In this document: piece by piece, positions 1 to 5,714 of the stretch | Numbering within the stretch: the stretch's first letter is position 1 | Layout: the number at the start of each line of letters is the position of its first letter | NCBI GenBank assembly: GCA_021782055.1 | Contig: JAJXVP010000183.1 | Span: 1-5,714 of the forward strand | Direction of reading: 5' to 3' | Source: a bacterium | Lineage (GTDB): Bacteria > Spirochaetota > Spirochaetia > JABEVK01 | DNA length: 5,714 nucleotides | Translations under genes and position numbers: made by a program | The notes under the pieces: model-generated | What the model was told of the DNA's origin: nothing | The model's input: the letters and a program-made list of their open reading frames with translations, nothing else | Databases searched by the model: none

Positions 1-1111
1 ACGTCAATAACTCTTTTTGATTTTCGCCATAGCGGCCTTCAACGACATCCCTATGAAGAATTTCAAGAGCTTTTTGGCTTTTAAGCGCATGGTCGGGGTG
101 TTCACCCTGCACACGAGCTGCTTCATCTAGGGCGTCAAGCACCTGTTGGGCAGTTTCACCGGTCTCCCACCCTTGGACGAGACGGCTAAGAATCCAGGTC
201 GTTTCTTCATGAATCGAGCCCGAGCCGAGGGTTCTGGAGCCAGTTTGTTGACAGCCACACGAGCGGCGCAGAATAGGGGTAGTTGTCAAAAGAATGTTAT
301 CAGTCGGGACATGCCCCGACCAGGATTGGTCTAGCAGGTCAAACGCTGTCAAAACCTGTTGGTAAACAGGCTGATGCACGGTCGACAAGGGCGGGTCACT
401 AAAAACCGTCGCACTAATGTTGTCAAACCCAATCACACTCACATCTTCTGGCACACGGTAACCACGTTTCTTTAAGGCTCGGATGGCTTCTAACGCCATG
501 TCGTCATTGGCGGCTACGACGGCATCGAAAGAGGCGTGTCGTTTGTCGATAAGCAACTCAATGGCAGCTTCTCCGGCTTCGGGCATAAAACTGCCGTTGT
601 AAAACAACTTGGGATCAGGAATCATTCCATGGCGTTTTAAAACCGCATGGTAAACCTCAAGGCGCTCCTGGGCTTCGGCGTTGGTTTCAGGACCGCTGAT
701 AAACGCCAAACGACGCCGTCCATGGTCACGGATGAGGTGATCAATGAGCTCGCTAAGGCCTTTGCGGTTGTCTACCAGCACAGAAGGGTAGCCTTGTAAG
801 GGCATGCCTATGCCCACTAGTGGCGCCGGTGAAAATTCTTCATAAAAGCGGCGAAAATCTTCTTCGTGGATAAAGTTGGCCAGGTTGCCAGCCGCAATCA
901 CTACGCCGTCGACGCGGTTCGCCTTGAGTGTATCGTAAACGACATTGTACTGGTGAAGACTTCCATGGGGCGCCTGAATGGATTGCCCGGGGCAAATGAC
1001 AAGGTTGATATCAAGACGGCGAGAGGCTTCCATGGCTCCCGCACAGAGGGTATTGGCATACCCGTTTTCTATATCGGAAACCAGTAAAGCGGCCGTCTTT
1101 CGTGCTGACAT
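1..1111 (-). CDS. LacI-type periplasmic-binding-fold sensor protein without N-terminal HTH (partial, C-terminus beyond left edge)
   Basis: Reading the minus strand from ATG at 1111 gives 370 uninterrupted codons running off the left edge; this is the only long open frame here. The ligand-binding fold of LacI/GalR regulators begins at about residue 6 (TAALLVSDIENGYA), so there is no room for the usual N-terminal helix-turn-helix. Family landmarks are VDNRKGLSELIDHLI (113-127) followed by RRRLAFISGPE, NDDMALEAI (202-210), VPEDVSVIGFDN (220-231), PPLSTVHQP (240-248) and RRSCGC (282-287). From memory, this combination marks sensors found in spirochaetes and some other bacteria, where a helical linker leads to a C-terminal output domain such as GGDEF, histidine kinase or AraC-type HTH. 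Residues 300-370 look helical and fit such a linker; the output domain is not visible. No signal peptide is evident, so a cytoplasmic sugar-like ligand is inferred. AAGGA lies 8 bases before the start. The gene is divergent from the aspartokinase operon. Confidence 0.85.
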   Translation of the reverse strand, partial: MSARKTAALLVSDIENGYANTLCAGAMEASRRLDINLVICPGQSIQAPHGSLHQYNVVYDTLKANRVDGVVIAAGNLANFIHEEDFRRFYEEFSPAPLVGIGMPLQGYPSVLVDNRKGLSELIDHLIRDHGRRRLAFISGPETNAEAQERLEVYHAVLKRHGMIPDPKLFYNGSFMPEAGEAAIELLIDKRHASFDAVVAANDDMALEAIRALKKRGYRVPEDVSVIGFDNISATVFSDPPLSTVHQPVYQQVLTAFDLLDQSWSGHVPTDNILLTTTPILRRSCGCQQTGSRTLGSGSIHEETTWILSRLVQGWETGETAQQVLDALDEAARVQGEHPDHALKSQKALEILHRDVVEGRYGENQKELLT

Positions 1112-1117
1112 CGTTAA

Positions 1118-1165
1118 ATTCCTTTAGGTCATGTTAGAGGTTTTTTTTCGGACTTGTAAAGGAAT
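1118..1165. repeat. Inverted repeat of 9 bp in the divergent intergenic region
   Basis: ATTCCTTTA at 1118-1126 is the exact reverse complement of TAAAGGAAT at 1157-1165, with 30 bases between. The left arm overlaps the ribosome binding site of the minus-strand sensor gene. The arms could form a hairpin in the transcript or be two half-sites for a regulator, but part of the match reflects the Shine-Dalgarno-like content of both arms and it may be chance. Confidence 0.4.
1120..1124 (-). promoter_or_regulatory. Ribosome binding site of the sensor gene
   Basis: The minus strand reads AAGGA eight bases upstream of the ATG at 1111. This supports that start, which also places the first strand of the sugar-binding fold directly after the N-terminus. 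Confidence 0.6.
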
Positions 1166-1201
1166 ATCTCGCGTAAACTCTGGCAAAAAGACCGAAAAAA
1201 A
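1142..1201. repeat. Inverted repeat of 10 bp with A/T tracts between the divergent genes
   Basis: TTTTTTTCGG at 1142-1151 is exactly complementary to CCGAAAAAAA at 1192-1201, with 40 bases between. The right arm ends six bases before the AAGGGGG ribosome binding site of the aspartokinase gene. The stem would be AT-rich with only three G-C pairs and is not followed by a U run on the plus strand, so it is not a standard terminator. It may be a spaced operator, a weak leader hairpin, or a by-product of homopolymer tracts. I found no convincing sigma-70 promoter, lysine riboswitch or threonine leader peptide in 1112-1217. Confidence 0.4.
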
Positions 1202-1217
1202 GCTATAAGGGGGCATC

Positions 1218-2600
1218 ATGGTCGTTCAAAAATACGGTGGCAGTTCTGTTGAAGACGCCTCCAAAATGCGCGAAGTCGCGCAAATCGCCCTCGCACACCG
1301 CCGCGACGGTAAGATTGCTGTCGTCCTGTCGGCGATGCGAGGTTGCACAGACCTCCTCTTAATTGCCGCCAAAGACGCTGAAGCGGGCAACAGTACTTAT
1401 AAAACAGCCCTAGAAACCCTCGAGCGCCGCCACTTCGAAGCGGCAGATGCGCTTGCGCAAGGCTCCGTTCGCGAAGCTTTGCAAACCGCCCTCAACGAGG
1501 TTTTTGCGGACCTTCGCGATATTCTGCATGGCGTGGAACTTGTCAAAGAATGTTCCAAACGGACGCTGGACTTAGTGGCCGGCTTTGGCGAGCGCCTGAG
1601 CTGTTTGGTGATGGCCGGGCATTTTCAGGCTTTGGGTGTCGAGGCGGAATACATTGACGCCAGCAAGCATTTTATCCGCACCAATGATGAACACGGCAAT
1701 GCCCAGGTTGACTTCGCCGTAACGTATGAACAGGTTCAGGAGCGATTGAAAGACCTCAAAGGTGTTGCTGTGATTACCGGTTTTATCGCTTCGACGGCGG
1801 ACGGCAGACCAACTACCTTGGGGCGCAACGGCAGTGATTTTACCGCCTCGTTAGTGGGTGCCGCGATTCGCGCCGATGCGGTCGAAATCTGGAAGGATGT
1901 GGACGGTGTGCTGACCGCCGACCCTCGTTTTGTCCACGGAGTCGAGGTTCTTAAAGAGATCTCGATGGAAGAAGCCATGGAGTTGTCCTATTTCGGTGCC
2001 AAGGTGATACACCCCTCCACAATGGGCCCCCTGTTGGACCGCGGCATTCCTCTGCGCATCAAAAATACCCTGAGGCCAGAGGTGCCGGGAACTTTGATCA
2101 CCCAGAATCCTGAACCGCACAACCGCCCCATTACCGGAATCGCCAGCATAAGCGAAGCCGCTCTCATCAATATCGAAGGGAGCGGGATGATCGGCATCCC
2201 TGGGTTTGCCGCTCGGGTGTTTACGGCACTTTCTCGGGTTAAGGTCAACGTGATCATGATTTCGCAGGCCTCGTCCGAGCACTCGATTTGCATTGTGACC
2301 CGCAAGGCAGAAGCCAAAGAAGCCCTCAAAGCTTTGAGGGACGAGCTTAAGCCAGAACGGGAAGCGCGTCAGATCAAGGACTGTGAGCTGATTGTCGATC
2401 TTGAGATCATCGCCGTCATCGGCGAGAACATGCGGGGCAAGCCGGGCATAACCGGCCGGCTCTTTCATGCTCTTGGGCAAGAAAACATCAATGTTCTCGC
2501 GATTGCACAGGGGTCGTCCGAACGCAATATCTCGTTTGTTATCGAAAGCAAGGACCGAGAGCGGGCCTTGAACACTGTTCACCGGGCATTTCTCGGTTGA
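1218..2600 (+). CDS. lysC: Aspartokinase, monofunctional, ThrA sequence type with two ACT domains
   Basis: The 460-residue product phosphorylates aspartate to aspartyl phosphate, the first step towards lysine, threonine and methionine, in the cytoplasm. The amino acid kinase domain covers about 1-295, with KYGGSS (5-10), FGERLS (123-128), LGRNGSDFTA (201-210), WKDVDGVLTADPR (225-237) and SYFGAKVIHP (257-266). Two regulatory ACT domains follow at about 305-375 and 393-460, with QASSEHSI (350-357) and QGSSERNIS (431-439). The GRNGSD and QxSSE motifs are like the kinase half of E. coli ThrA rather than Bacillus-type aspartokinases, yet the protein stops where ThrA would continue into homoserine dehydrogenase. 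The two ACT glutamines suggest feedback inhibition, probably by threonine, an inference from the ThrA family. AAGGGGG at 1207-1213 supports the ATG at 1218; the N-terminus is short, as the KYGG motif begins at residue 5. The symbol follows usage for monofunctional enzymes; thrA would be the nearest homologue. Confidence 0.95.
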   Translation: MVVQKYGGSSVEDASKMREVAQIALAHRRDGKIAVVLSAMRGCTDLLLIAAKDAEAGNSTYKTALETLERRHFEAADALAQGSVREALQTALNEVFADLRDILHGVELVKECSKRTLDLVAGFGERLSCLVMAGHFQALGVEAEYIDASKHFIRTNDEHGNAQVDFAVTYEQVQERLKDLKGVAVITGFIASTADGRPTTLGRNGSDFTASLVGAAIRADAVEIWKDVDGVLTADPRFVHGVEVLKEISMEEAMELSYFGAKVIHPSTMGPLLDRGIPLRIKNTLRPEVPGTLITQNPEPHNRPITGIASISEAALINIEGSGMIGIPGFAARVFTALSRVKVNVIMISQASSEHSICIVTRKAEAKEALKALRDELKPEREARQIKDCELIVDLEIIAVIGENMRGKPGITGRLFHALGQENINVLAIAQGSSERNISFVIESKDRERALNTVHRAFLG

Positions 2601-2632
2601 ATCGGACGTTCCTTGGTTGAAGGAGTAAGTTC

Positions 2633-3946
2633 ATGAAGTTTATAAGTACGCGCAACCCTTCTTTGAGGGTCAATTTTGAAGAAGCGCTGTTTCAGGGTCT
2701 TGCCAGCGATGGCGGCCTGTTTATTCCCGAAGAAGACCTCCATCTGCAGCAGCATTTTCGTGCGATGGACAAAAAAACCTCGTTTCAAGAAATTGCGTCG
2801 CTGATCGCAGCCTATTTGATGAAAGGAGAAATCGACGCCGGCGGTATTCAACGCATCGTTCGTGCCGCTTTTCCCTTTGAACCCAAGCTGGTTCAGATGG
2901 AGAACGGTTTGTCGATCCTCGAACTGTTCCATGGCCCCTCGAGTGCGTTTAAAGATTTTGGCGCCAGCTTTTTGGCGGCCACGATGGAAGAATACCTTCA
3001 GAACTCTCAGCGTCGGGCCGTGATTCTGACCGCAACCAGCGGTGACACGGGAAGCGCCGTAGCGCAGGCCTTTCACAACCGACGCAATGTCGATGTGGTT
3101 ATTTTGTACCCTTCAGGTCGGGTAAGCCCCTTACAGGAAAAACAACTCACAACGTTGGGCGGCAATGTCCTGGCTTTAGAGGTGAAAGGTTCGTTTGACG
3201 ACTGTCAGCGGCTCGTCAAAGAGGCGTTTGTTGACCCCGTTTTGAAAAAAGCCTTGCCGTTGACTAGTGCCAACTCGATTAGTTTGGGGCGCCTGATTCC
3301 GCAGTCCTTTTACTATGTTTGGGCGTTTGCTCAGCTAAAAGACAGCCTCGAGGAAGAGTTGTTCTTTTGTGTTCCCAGTGGAAATTTTGGCAATTTGACG
3401 GCAGGGGTGTATGCCTGGAAATGGGGCTTACCCGTGACGGGGTTTGTCGCGGCCACCAACGCCAACGATGTAGTTCCCCAGTACCTTGAAAGAGGCATTT
3501 ATCAACCGCGCCCCTCTGTGCTCACCTATTCAAACGCCATGGACGTGGGTTCTCCTTCAAACTTTGAGCGGCTGGAGGCTGTGTTTCAAAAAAATTGGCA
3601 CCTGATGCGGGCGATGATTTTTGGACAAACGGTCACCGATGCCGAGACCTTGTCGACCATCCGCGAAGTCTACCAAGACCACCACATGTTTTTGTGCCCT
3701 CATACCGCTGTCGGTTATCAAGCCGCTCAGCGGTTCCGTGTCGAAAACCGCTTGGACCACGCCCAGCTGTGCGTTTTGGCTACCGCGCACCCGGCGAAGT
3801 TCTTAGATATCGTCGAACGTGCCACGGGAAAAACTCCCGATCTGCCCCCAGGGCTAGCGGCCGCCGCCGCGAAACCGAAGCAGGCCATTCTCGTGGAACC
3901 ACAATTAGAAACCATTTCGCGCCTCCTCTTGGAACGGCTGGCCTGA
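2633..3946 (+). CDS. thrC: Threonine synthase (PLP-dependent)
   Basis: The 437-residue product converts O-phosphohomoserine to threonine and phosphate using pyridoxal phosphate, the last step of the threonine branch. It follows the E. coli/yeast subfamily rather than the shorter Bacillus type. The N-terminal family block is STRNPSLRVNFEEAL then GLASDGGLFIPE (22-33). HGPSSAFKDFG (100-110) carries the PLP-binding lysine at 107, the same number as I recall for E. coli ThrC. The phosphate-binding and active-site motifs are TATSGDTGSA (133-142), SANSISLGRLIPQ (212-224) and PSGNFGNLTAG (248-258). The C-terminus has the family block LATAHPAKF (382-390), and the length matches full-length ThrC. AAGGAG at 2620-2625, seven bases before the ATG, supports the start. 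It lies 32 bp after the aspartokinase stop with no terminator between, so cotranscription is likely. No defect is visible in the frame. Confidence 0.97.
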   Translation: MKFISTRNPSLRVNFEEALFQGLASDGGLFIPEEDLHLQQHFRAMDKKTSFQEIASLIAAYLMKGEIDAGGIQRIVRAAFPFEPKLVQMENGLSILELFHGPSSAFKDFGASFLAATMEEYLQNSQRRAVILTATSGDTGSAVAQAFHNRRNVDVVILYPSGRVSPLQEKQLTTLGGNVLALEVKGSFDDCQRLVKEAFVDPVLKKALPLTSANSISLGRLIPQSFYYVWAFAQLKDSLEEELFFCVPSGNFGNLTAGVYAWKWGLPVTGFVAATNANDVVPQYLERGIYQPRPSVLTYSNAMDVGSPSNFERLEAVFQKNWHLMRAMIFGQTVTDAETLSTIREVYQDHHMFLCPHTAVGYQAAQRFRVENRLDHAQLCVLATAHPAKFLDIVERATGKTPDLPPGLAAAAAKPKQAILVEPQLETISRLLLERLA

Positions 3947-3982
3947 TGTGCTACCGTTAAAGAAAACAGGGCGCTTTTCAAA

Positions 3983-3988
3983 AAGGAG
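3983..3988 (+). promoter_or_regulatory. Ribosome binding site that sets a GTG start for the WG-repeat lipoprotein
   Basis: AAGGAG, within AAAAGGAG, stands seven bases before GTG at 3996. The same frame can open earlier at GTG 3948, but that codon has no comparable site and would put a 16-residue, strongly basic extension ahead of the signal peptide. The 3996 start gives a normal lipoprotein leader. Confidence 0.85.
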
Positions 3989-3995
3989 ATACGAC

Positions 3996-5027
3996 GTGAA
4001 GCAATTCTGGGGCGGTCTAGCCGTTGCGATCCTGAGTATGATGGTGTCTTGTGCACCGTCGGAACATCTCTACCCAATTTTTGATAAGGGACACAGCGGT
4101 TACGCTGATAGTAGTGGAAAAATCATCATCCCGGCCATTTATGACACTTGCGGTGCCTTTTCAGAAGGTTTAGCGCCGGTCGTTAAGGACGGTAAAACCG
4201 GTTACATCGATCAAACCGGCAAGCTGGTCATACCCGCCCAGTACGAAAATGGTGGGCGGTTCAGCGAAGGTTTGGCCTATGTGATGAAAGATGGAAAGGT
4301 CGGTTTTATAGACAAAGCCGGGCAGGTCGTCATTAATTTTCAGTGGGATTACGCTCGTGACTTTCATCATGGCCTAGCAGTCGTCGTCCAGGGTGGCAAG
4401 TTTGGGTTCATCAACAAAAAAGGCACCGTGGTTGTACCGCCCCATTATGATTTTGCAGGACAGTTTTCTGAGGGCTTGGCGATGGTCGACCTCAACAGCA
4501 AGTATGGTTACATTCACCCCGATGGCTCTGTGGCAATACCTTTAAAGTACGACTCCGCCAGTTCTTTTGAGAACGGCCTTGCGCTTGTTGGCGAGGGTGA
4601 CAAAATGTTCTTCATCGACAAAAATCAGAACAAGCCCTTTACCCCCAATTTTACCAACGCCGAACCCTTTTCGGATGGGTTGGCCCTTGTTTGGGTGGGC
4701 AACAAAGTGGGTTTTATCGACACCAAAGGAAATACCGTCATTCCCCCCGAATTTGATTATGCGCGTAGCTTTTCAGAAGGGTTAGCTGTCGTGCTCGAAA
4801 ACGGCAAAGTCGGGTATATCGACAAGTCTGGCAAGTTGGTGATTCCCGCCCAGTTTGATAATGCTTCGGACTTTCATCAAGGTTTGGCGTATGTCGCGGA
4901 CGGTGACATGATCAGCTACATCAACACTAAAGGTGAAAAGGTCTGGAGTAATTCGCAAGCCGAGGCCCCGAGTTTCGAAGCCCCAACGGGCCCCGATACC
5001 CCCCCAACGGTGAGTACTCAGCCCTGA
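3996..5027 (+). CDS. Predicted lipoprotein of WG-type (KWG) repeats, function unknown
   Basis: From GTG at 3996 the product has 343 residues. Residues 1-18 form a short signal peptide with a hydrophobic core (GGLAVAIL), and MVSC (16-19) fits a lipobox with cysteine 19 as the lipidated residue, so an exported, membrane-anchored protein is predicted. Residues 35-306 are eight uninterrupted units of exactly 34 residues, followed by an 11-residue fragment of a ninth. The typical unit reads G-[YF]-I-D-x-x-G-K-x-V-I-P, then a Y/F-D turn, then F-SEGLA-x-V and a G-K pair, the pattern of WG_beta_rep proteins. The tail (about 318-343) is rich in proline, serine and threonine and probably unstructured. 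No catalytic motif is visible, and the biochemical role of such repeats is generally unknown; binding or scaffolding is a guess. It lies 49 bp after thrC, and its TGA overlaps the pyrC ATG by one base, so it is probably translated with pyrC. Confidence 0.85.
   Translation: MKQFWGGLAVAILSMMVSCAPSEHLYPIFDKGHSGYADSSGKIIIPAIYDTCGAFSEGLAPVVKDGKTGYIDQTGKLVIPAQYENGGRFSEGLAYVMKDGKVGFIDKAGQVVINFQWDYARDFHHGLAVVVQGGKFGFINKKGTVVVPPHYDFAGQFSEGLAMVDLNSKYGYIHPDGSVAIPLKYDSASSFENGLALVGEGDKMFFIDKNQNKPFTPNFTNAEPFSDGLALVWVGNKVGFIDTKGNTVIPPEFDYARSFSEGLAVVLENGKVGYIDKSGKLVIPAQFDNASDFHQGLAYVADGDMISYINTKGEKVWSNSQAEAPSFEAPTGPDTPPTVSTQP
4098..4946 (+). repeat. In-frame tandem array of eight 102-bp WG repeat units plus a partial ninth
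   Basis: Units begin at 4098, 4200, 4302, 4404, 4506, 4608, 4710 and 4812, each exactly 102 bp (34 codons), with an 11-codon partial unit at 4914-4946. No unit carries an insertion or deletion. The best kept positions are the initial G-[YF]-I-D, the I-P pair and the F-x-x-GLA-x-V segment. Unit 6 (4608-4709) is the most diverged: it starts with Phe rather than Gly and has lost the usual glycine and I-P. At the DNA level units have drifted considerably, apart from local blocks shared by units 1 and 7 and by units 2 and 8. Confidence 0.9.
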
Positions 5028-5714
5028 TGGACCGCCTTGTTCTTAGACAACCGGATGATTTTCATGTTCACCTTCGGCAAGGTTCTGCCAGCGCCGACTG
5101 GGCCCGGGATGCCCAAAAGGCGGGTTTTGCCCGTGTTTTGGTGATGCCCAACACGGTCCCCCCGGTGGTTGATGCCGCCTCGTTGACGCAGTACCGGCAT
5201 AGCTTGGCGGCCGCCGCACCTGGGCTCGGTCTTTTGATGACCTTTAAAATCATGACAGGCATGACGGCCGAGACGTTAACGTCATTAAAAGCCGCCGGTG
5301 CCGTGGCGGGTAAACTCTACCCCGAAGGGGTAACAACGAACTCGCACGATGGCGTGCGCCAGCTCATAGATGCCTACCCGGTGTTTGAAGTGATGCAGGA
5401 ACTCGACCTGGTCCTGTGCCTCCACGGCGAAGACCCGGGGGCCTTCACGTTCGATCGTGAGGCCGTGTTTCTGAAAGATTTTCGGGCACTGCGCCGGGCT
5501 TTTCCTCGTTTGCGGATGATTCTAGAGCATATTTCTACCCGTGAAGGGCTTGAAGCTGTTCGCGAGTCCGGGGAGCGCACAGCGGGAACGCTCACCGCTC
5601 ATCATCTGCTGTATACCTTCGATGACCTGGCCGGAGGCGCTTTACGGCCGCATTTGTTTTGCAAGCCGCTTTTAAAACGATCAGAGGACCGAACCGCCTT
5701 GCAAGCCGCCGCCG
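5027..5714 (+). CDS. pyrC: Dihydroorotase, E. coli PyrC type (partial, C-terminus beyond right edge)
   Basis: The first 229 residues are present; about a third of the enzyme is expected beyond the window. Dihydroorotase reversibly cyclises carbamoyl aspartate to dihydroorotate, the third step of pyrimidine synthesis, in the cytoplasm with a binuclear zinc centre. Metal-site residues visible are His13 and His15 (PDDFHVHLRQG), Lys96 in AGKLYPEG, expected to be carbamylated, His133 (LHGE) and His168 (LEHIST). MPNTVPPV (40-47), KLYPEGVTTNSHDGV (96-110) and GGALRPHLFCKPLLKR (203-218) match E. coli PyrC rather than the longer PyrC/allantoinase-like class. The last catalytic aspartate lies outside the window. 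ATG at 5027-5029 overlaps the preceding TGA at 5025-5027; the only Shine-Dalgarno-like sequence is a distant GGTGAG at 5009-5014, so translational coupling to the lipoprotein gene is likely. Confidence 0.95.
   Translation, partial: MDRLVLRQPDDFHVHLRQGSASADWARDAQKAGFARVLVMPNTVPPVVDAASLTQYRHSLAAAAPGLGLLMTFKIMTGMTAETLTSLKAAGAVAGKLYPEGVTTNSHDGVRQLIDAYPVFEVMQELDLVLCLHGEDPGAFTFDREAVFLKDFRALRRAFPRLRMILEHISTREGLEAVRESGERTAGTLTAHHLLYTFDDLAGGALRPHLFCKPLLKRSEDRTALQAAA

Noticed and set aside
866..1087. 73-codon plus-strand frame opposite the sensor gene
   Set aside because: The opposite strand encodes clear LacI-fold motifs throughout this interval.
1131..1160. Sigma-70-like promoter for the sensor gene: TTTACA (1155-1160) and TAACAT (1131-1136) on the minus strand, 18-bp spacer
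   Set aside because: The hexamers are fair, but transcription would start near 1124, leaving about 13 bases of leader and cutting into the ribosome binding site.
1181..1209. TATAAG at 1204-1209 as a -10 box for the aspartokinase operon
   Set aside because: The matching -35 position (TGGCAA) is poor, and a start at about 1216 would lose the AAGGGGG ribosome binding site.
1851..2582. 243-codon open frame on the minus strand inside the aspartokinase gene
   Set aside because: It lies wholly antisense to an unmistakable gene, its product shows no recognisable motif, and GC-rich codon use commonly opens such shadow frames.
2579..3076. 165-codon minus-strand frame over the start of thrC
   Set aside because: Antisense to conserved ThrC motifs, including the PLP lysine; its composition is low-complexity basic with no family features.
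3857..3875. GC-rich run coding for five alanines near the end of thrC
   Set aside because: It falls in the variable segment before the C-terminal helix of ThrC, where low-complexity alanine is not unusual; the frame is intact.
3595..3960. 121-codon plus-strand frame overlapping the end of thrC in another phase
   Set aside because: It overlaps a conserved part of threonine synthase and its arginine- and proline-rich product looks like an out-of-frame reading.
3962..3979. Possible hairpin GAAAA/TTTTC between thrC and the lipoprotein gene
   Set aside because: Five A-T-rich pairs with an eight-base loop and no U run; too weak for a terminator.

Overview
The window comes from a bacterium with compact gene packing and moderate GC content. 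It holds one gene leaving the left edge on the minus strand, then four closely spaced genes on the plus strand, the last cut by the right edge. The minus-strand product belongs to a family of LacI-type ligand-binding sensors that lack an N-terminal DNA-binding domain and carry an Arg-Ser-Cys-Gly-Cys motif. I associate that family with spirochaetes and a few other phyla. Together with a WG-repeat lipoprotein, this makes a free-living spirochaete (Spirochaeta-like) a reasonable but unproven guess.

Layout: (1) 1-1111, minus: N-terminal 370 residues of the sensor. (2) 1112-1217: a 106-bp divergent intergenic region with two inverted repeats and no convincing promoter. (3) 1218-2600, plus: aspartokinase of the ThrA sequence type with two ACT domains but no homoserine dehydrogenase domain. 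(4) 2633-3946, plus: threonine synthase, E. coli ThrC type. (5) 3996-5027, plus: predicted lipoprotein made almost wholly of eight 34-residue WG-type repeats. (6) 5027-5714, plus: first 229 residues of an E. coli PyrC-type dihydroorotase, whose start codon overlaps the stop of the lipoprotein gene.

The gaps of 32 bp, 49 bp and a 1-bp overlap, all on one strand and without a visible terminator, suggest that the four plus-strand genes form one operon. Aspartokinase opens the aspartate-to-threonine/methionine/lysine pathway and threonine synthase closes its threonine branch. Dihydroorotase acts in pyrimidine synthesis, which also begins from aspartate. The operon therefore groups two pathways that draw on aspartate, with a surface or periplasmic repeat protein of unknown role between them.

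Nothing here is clearly a new defence or mobile system. The points most worth a second look are the repeat lipoprotein coupled to pyrC, the sensor without an N-terminal DNA-binding domain divergent from the operon, and the structured intergenic region.
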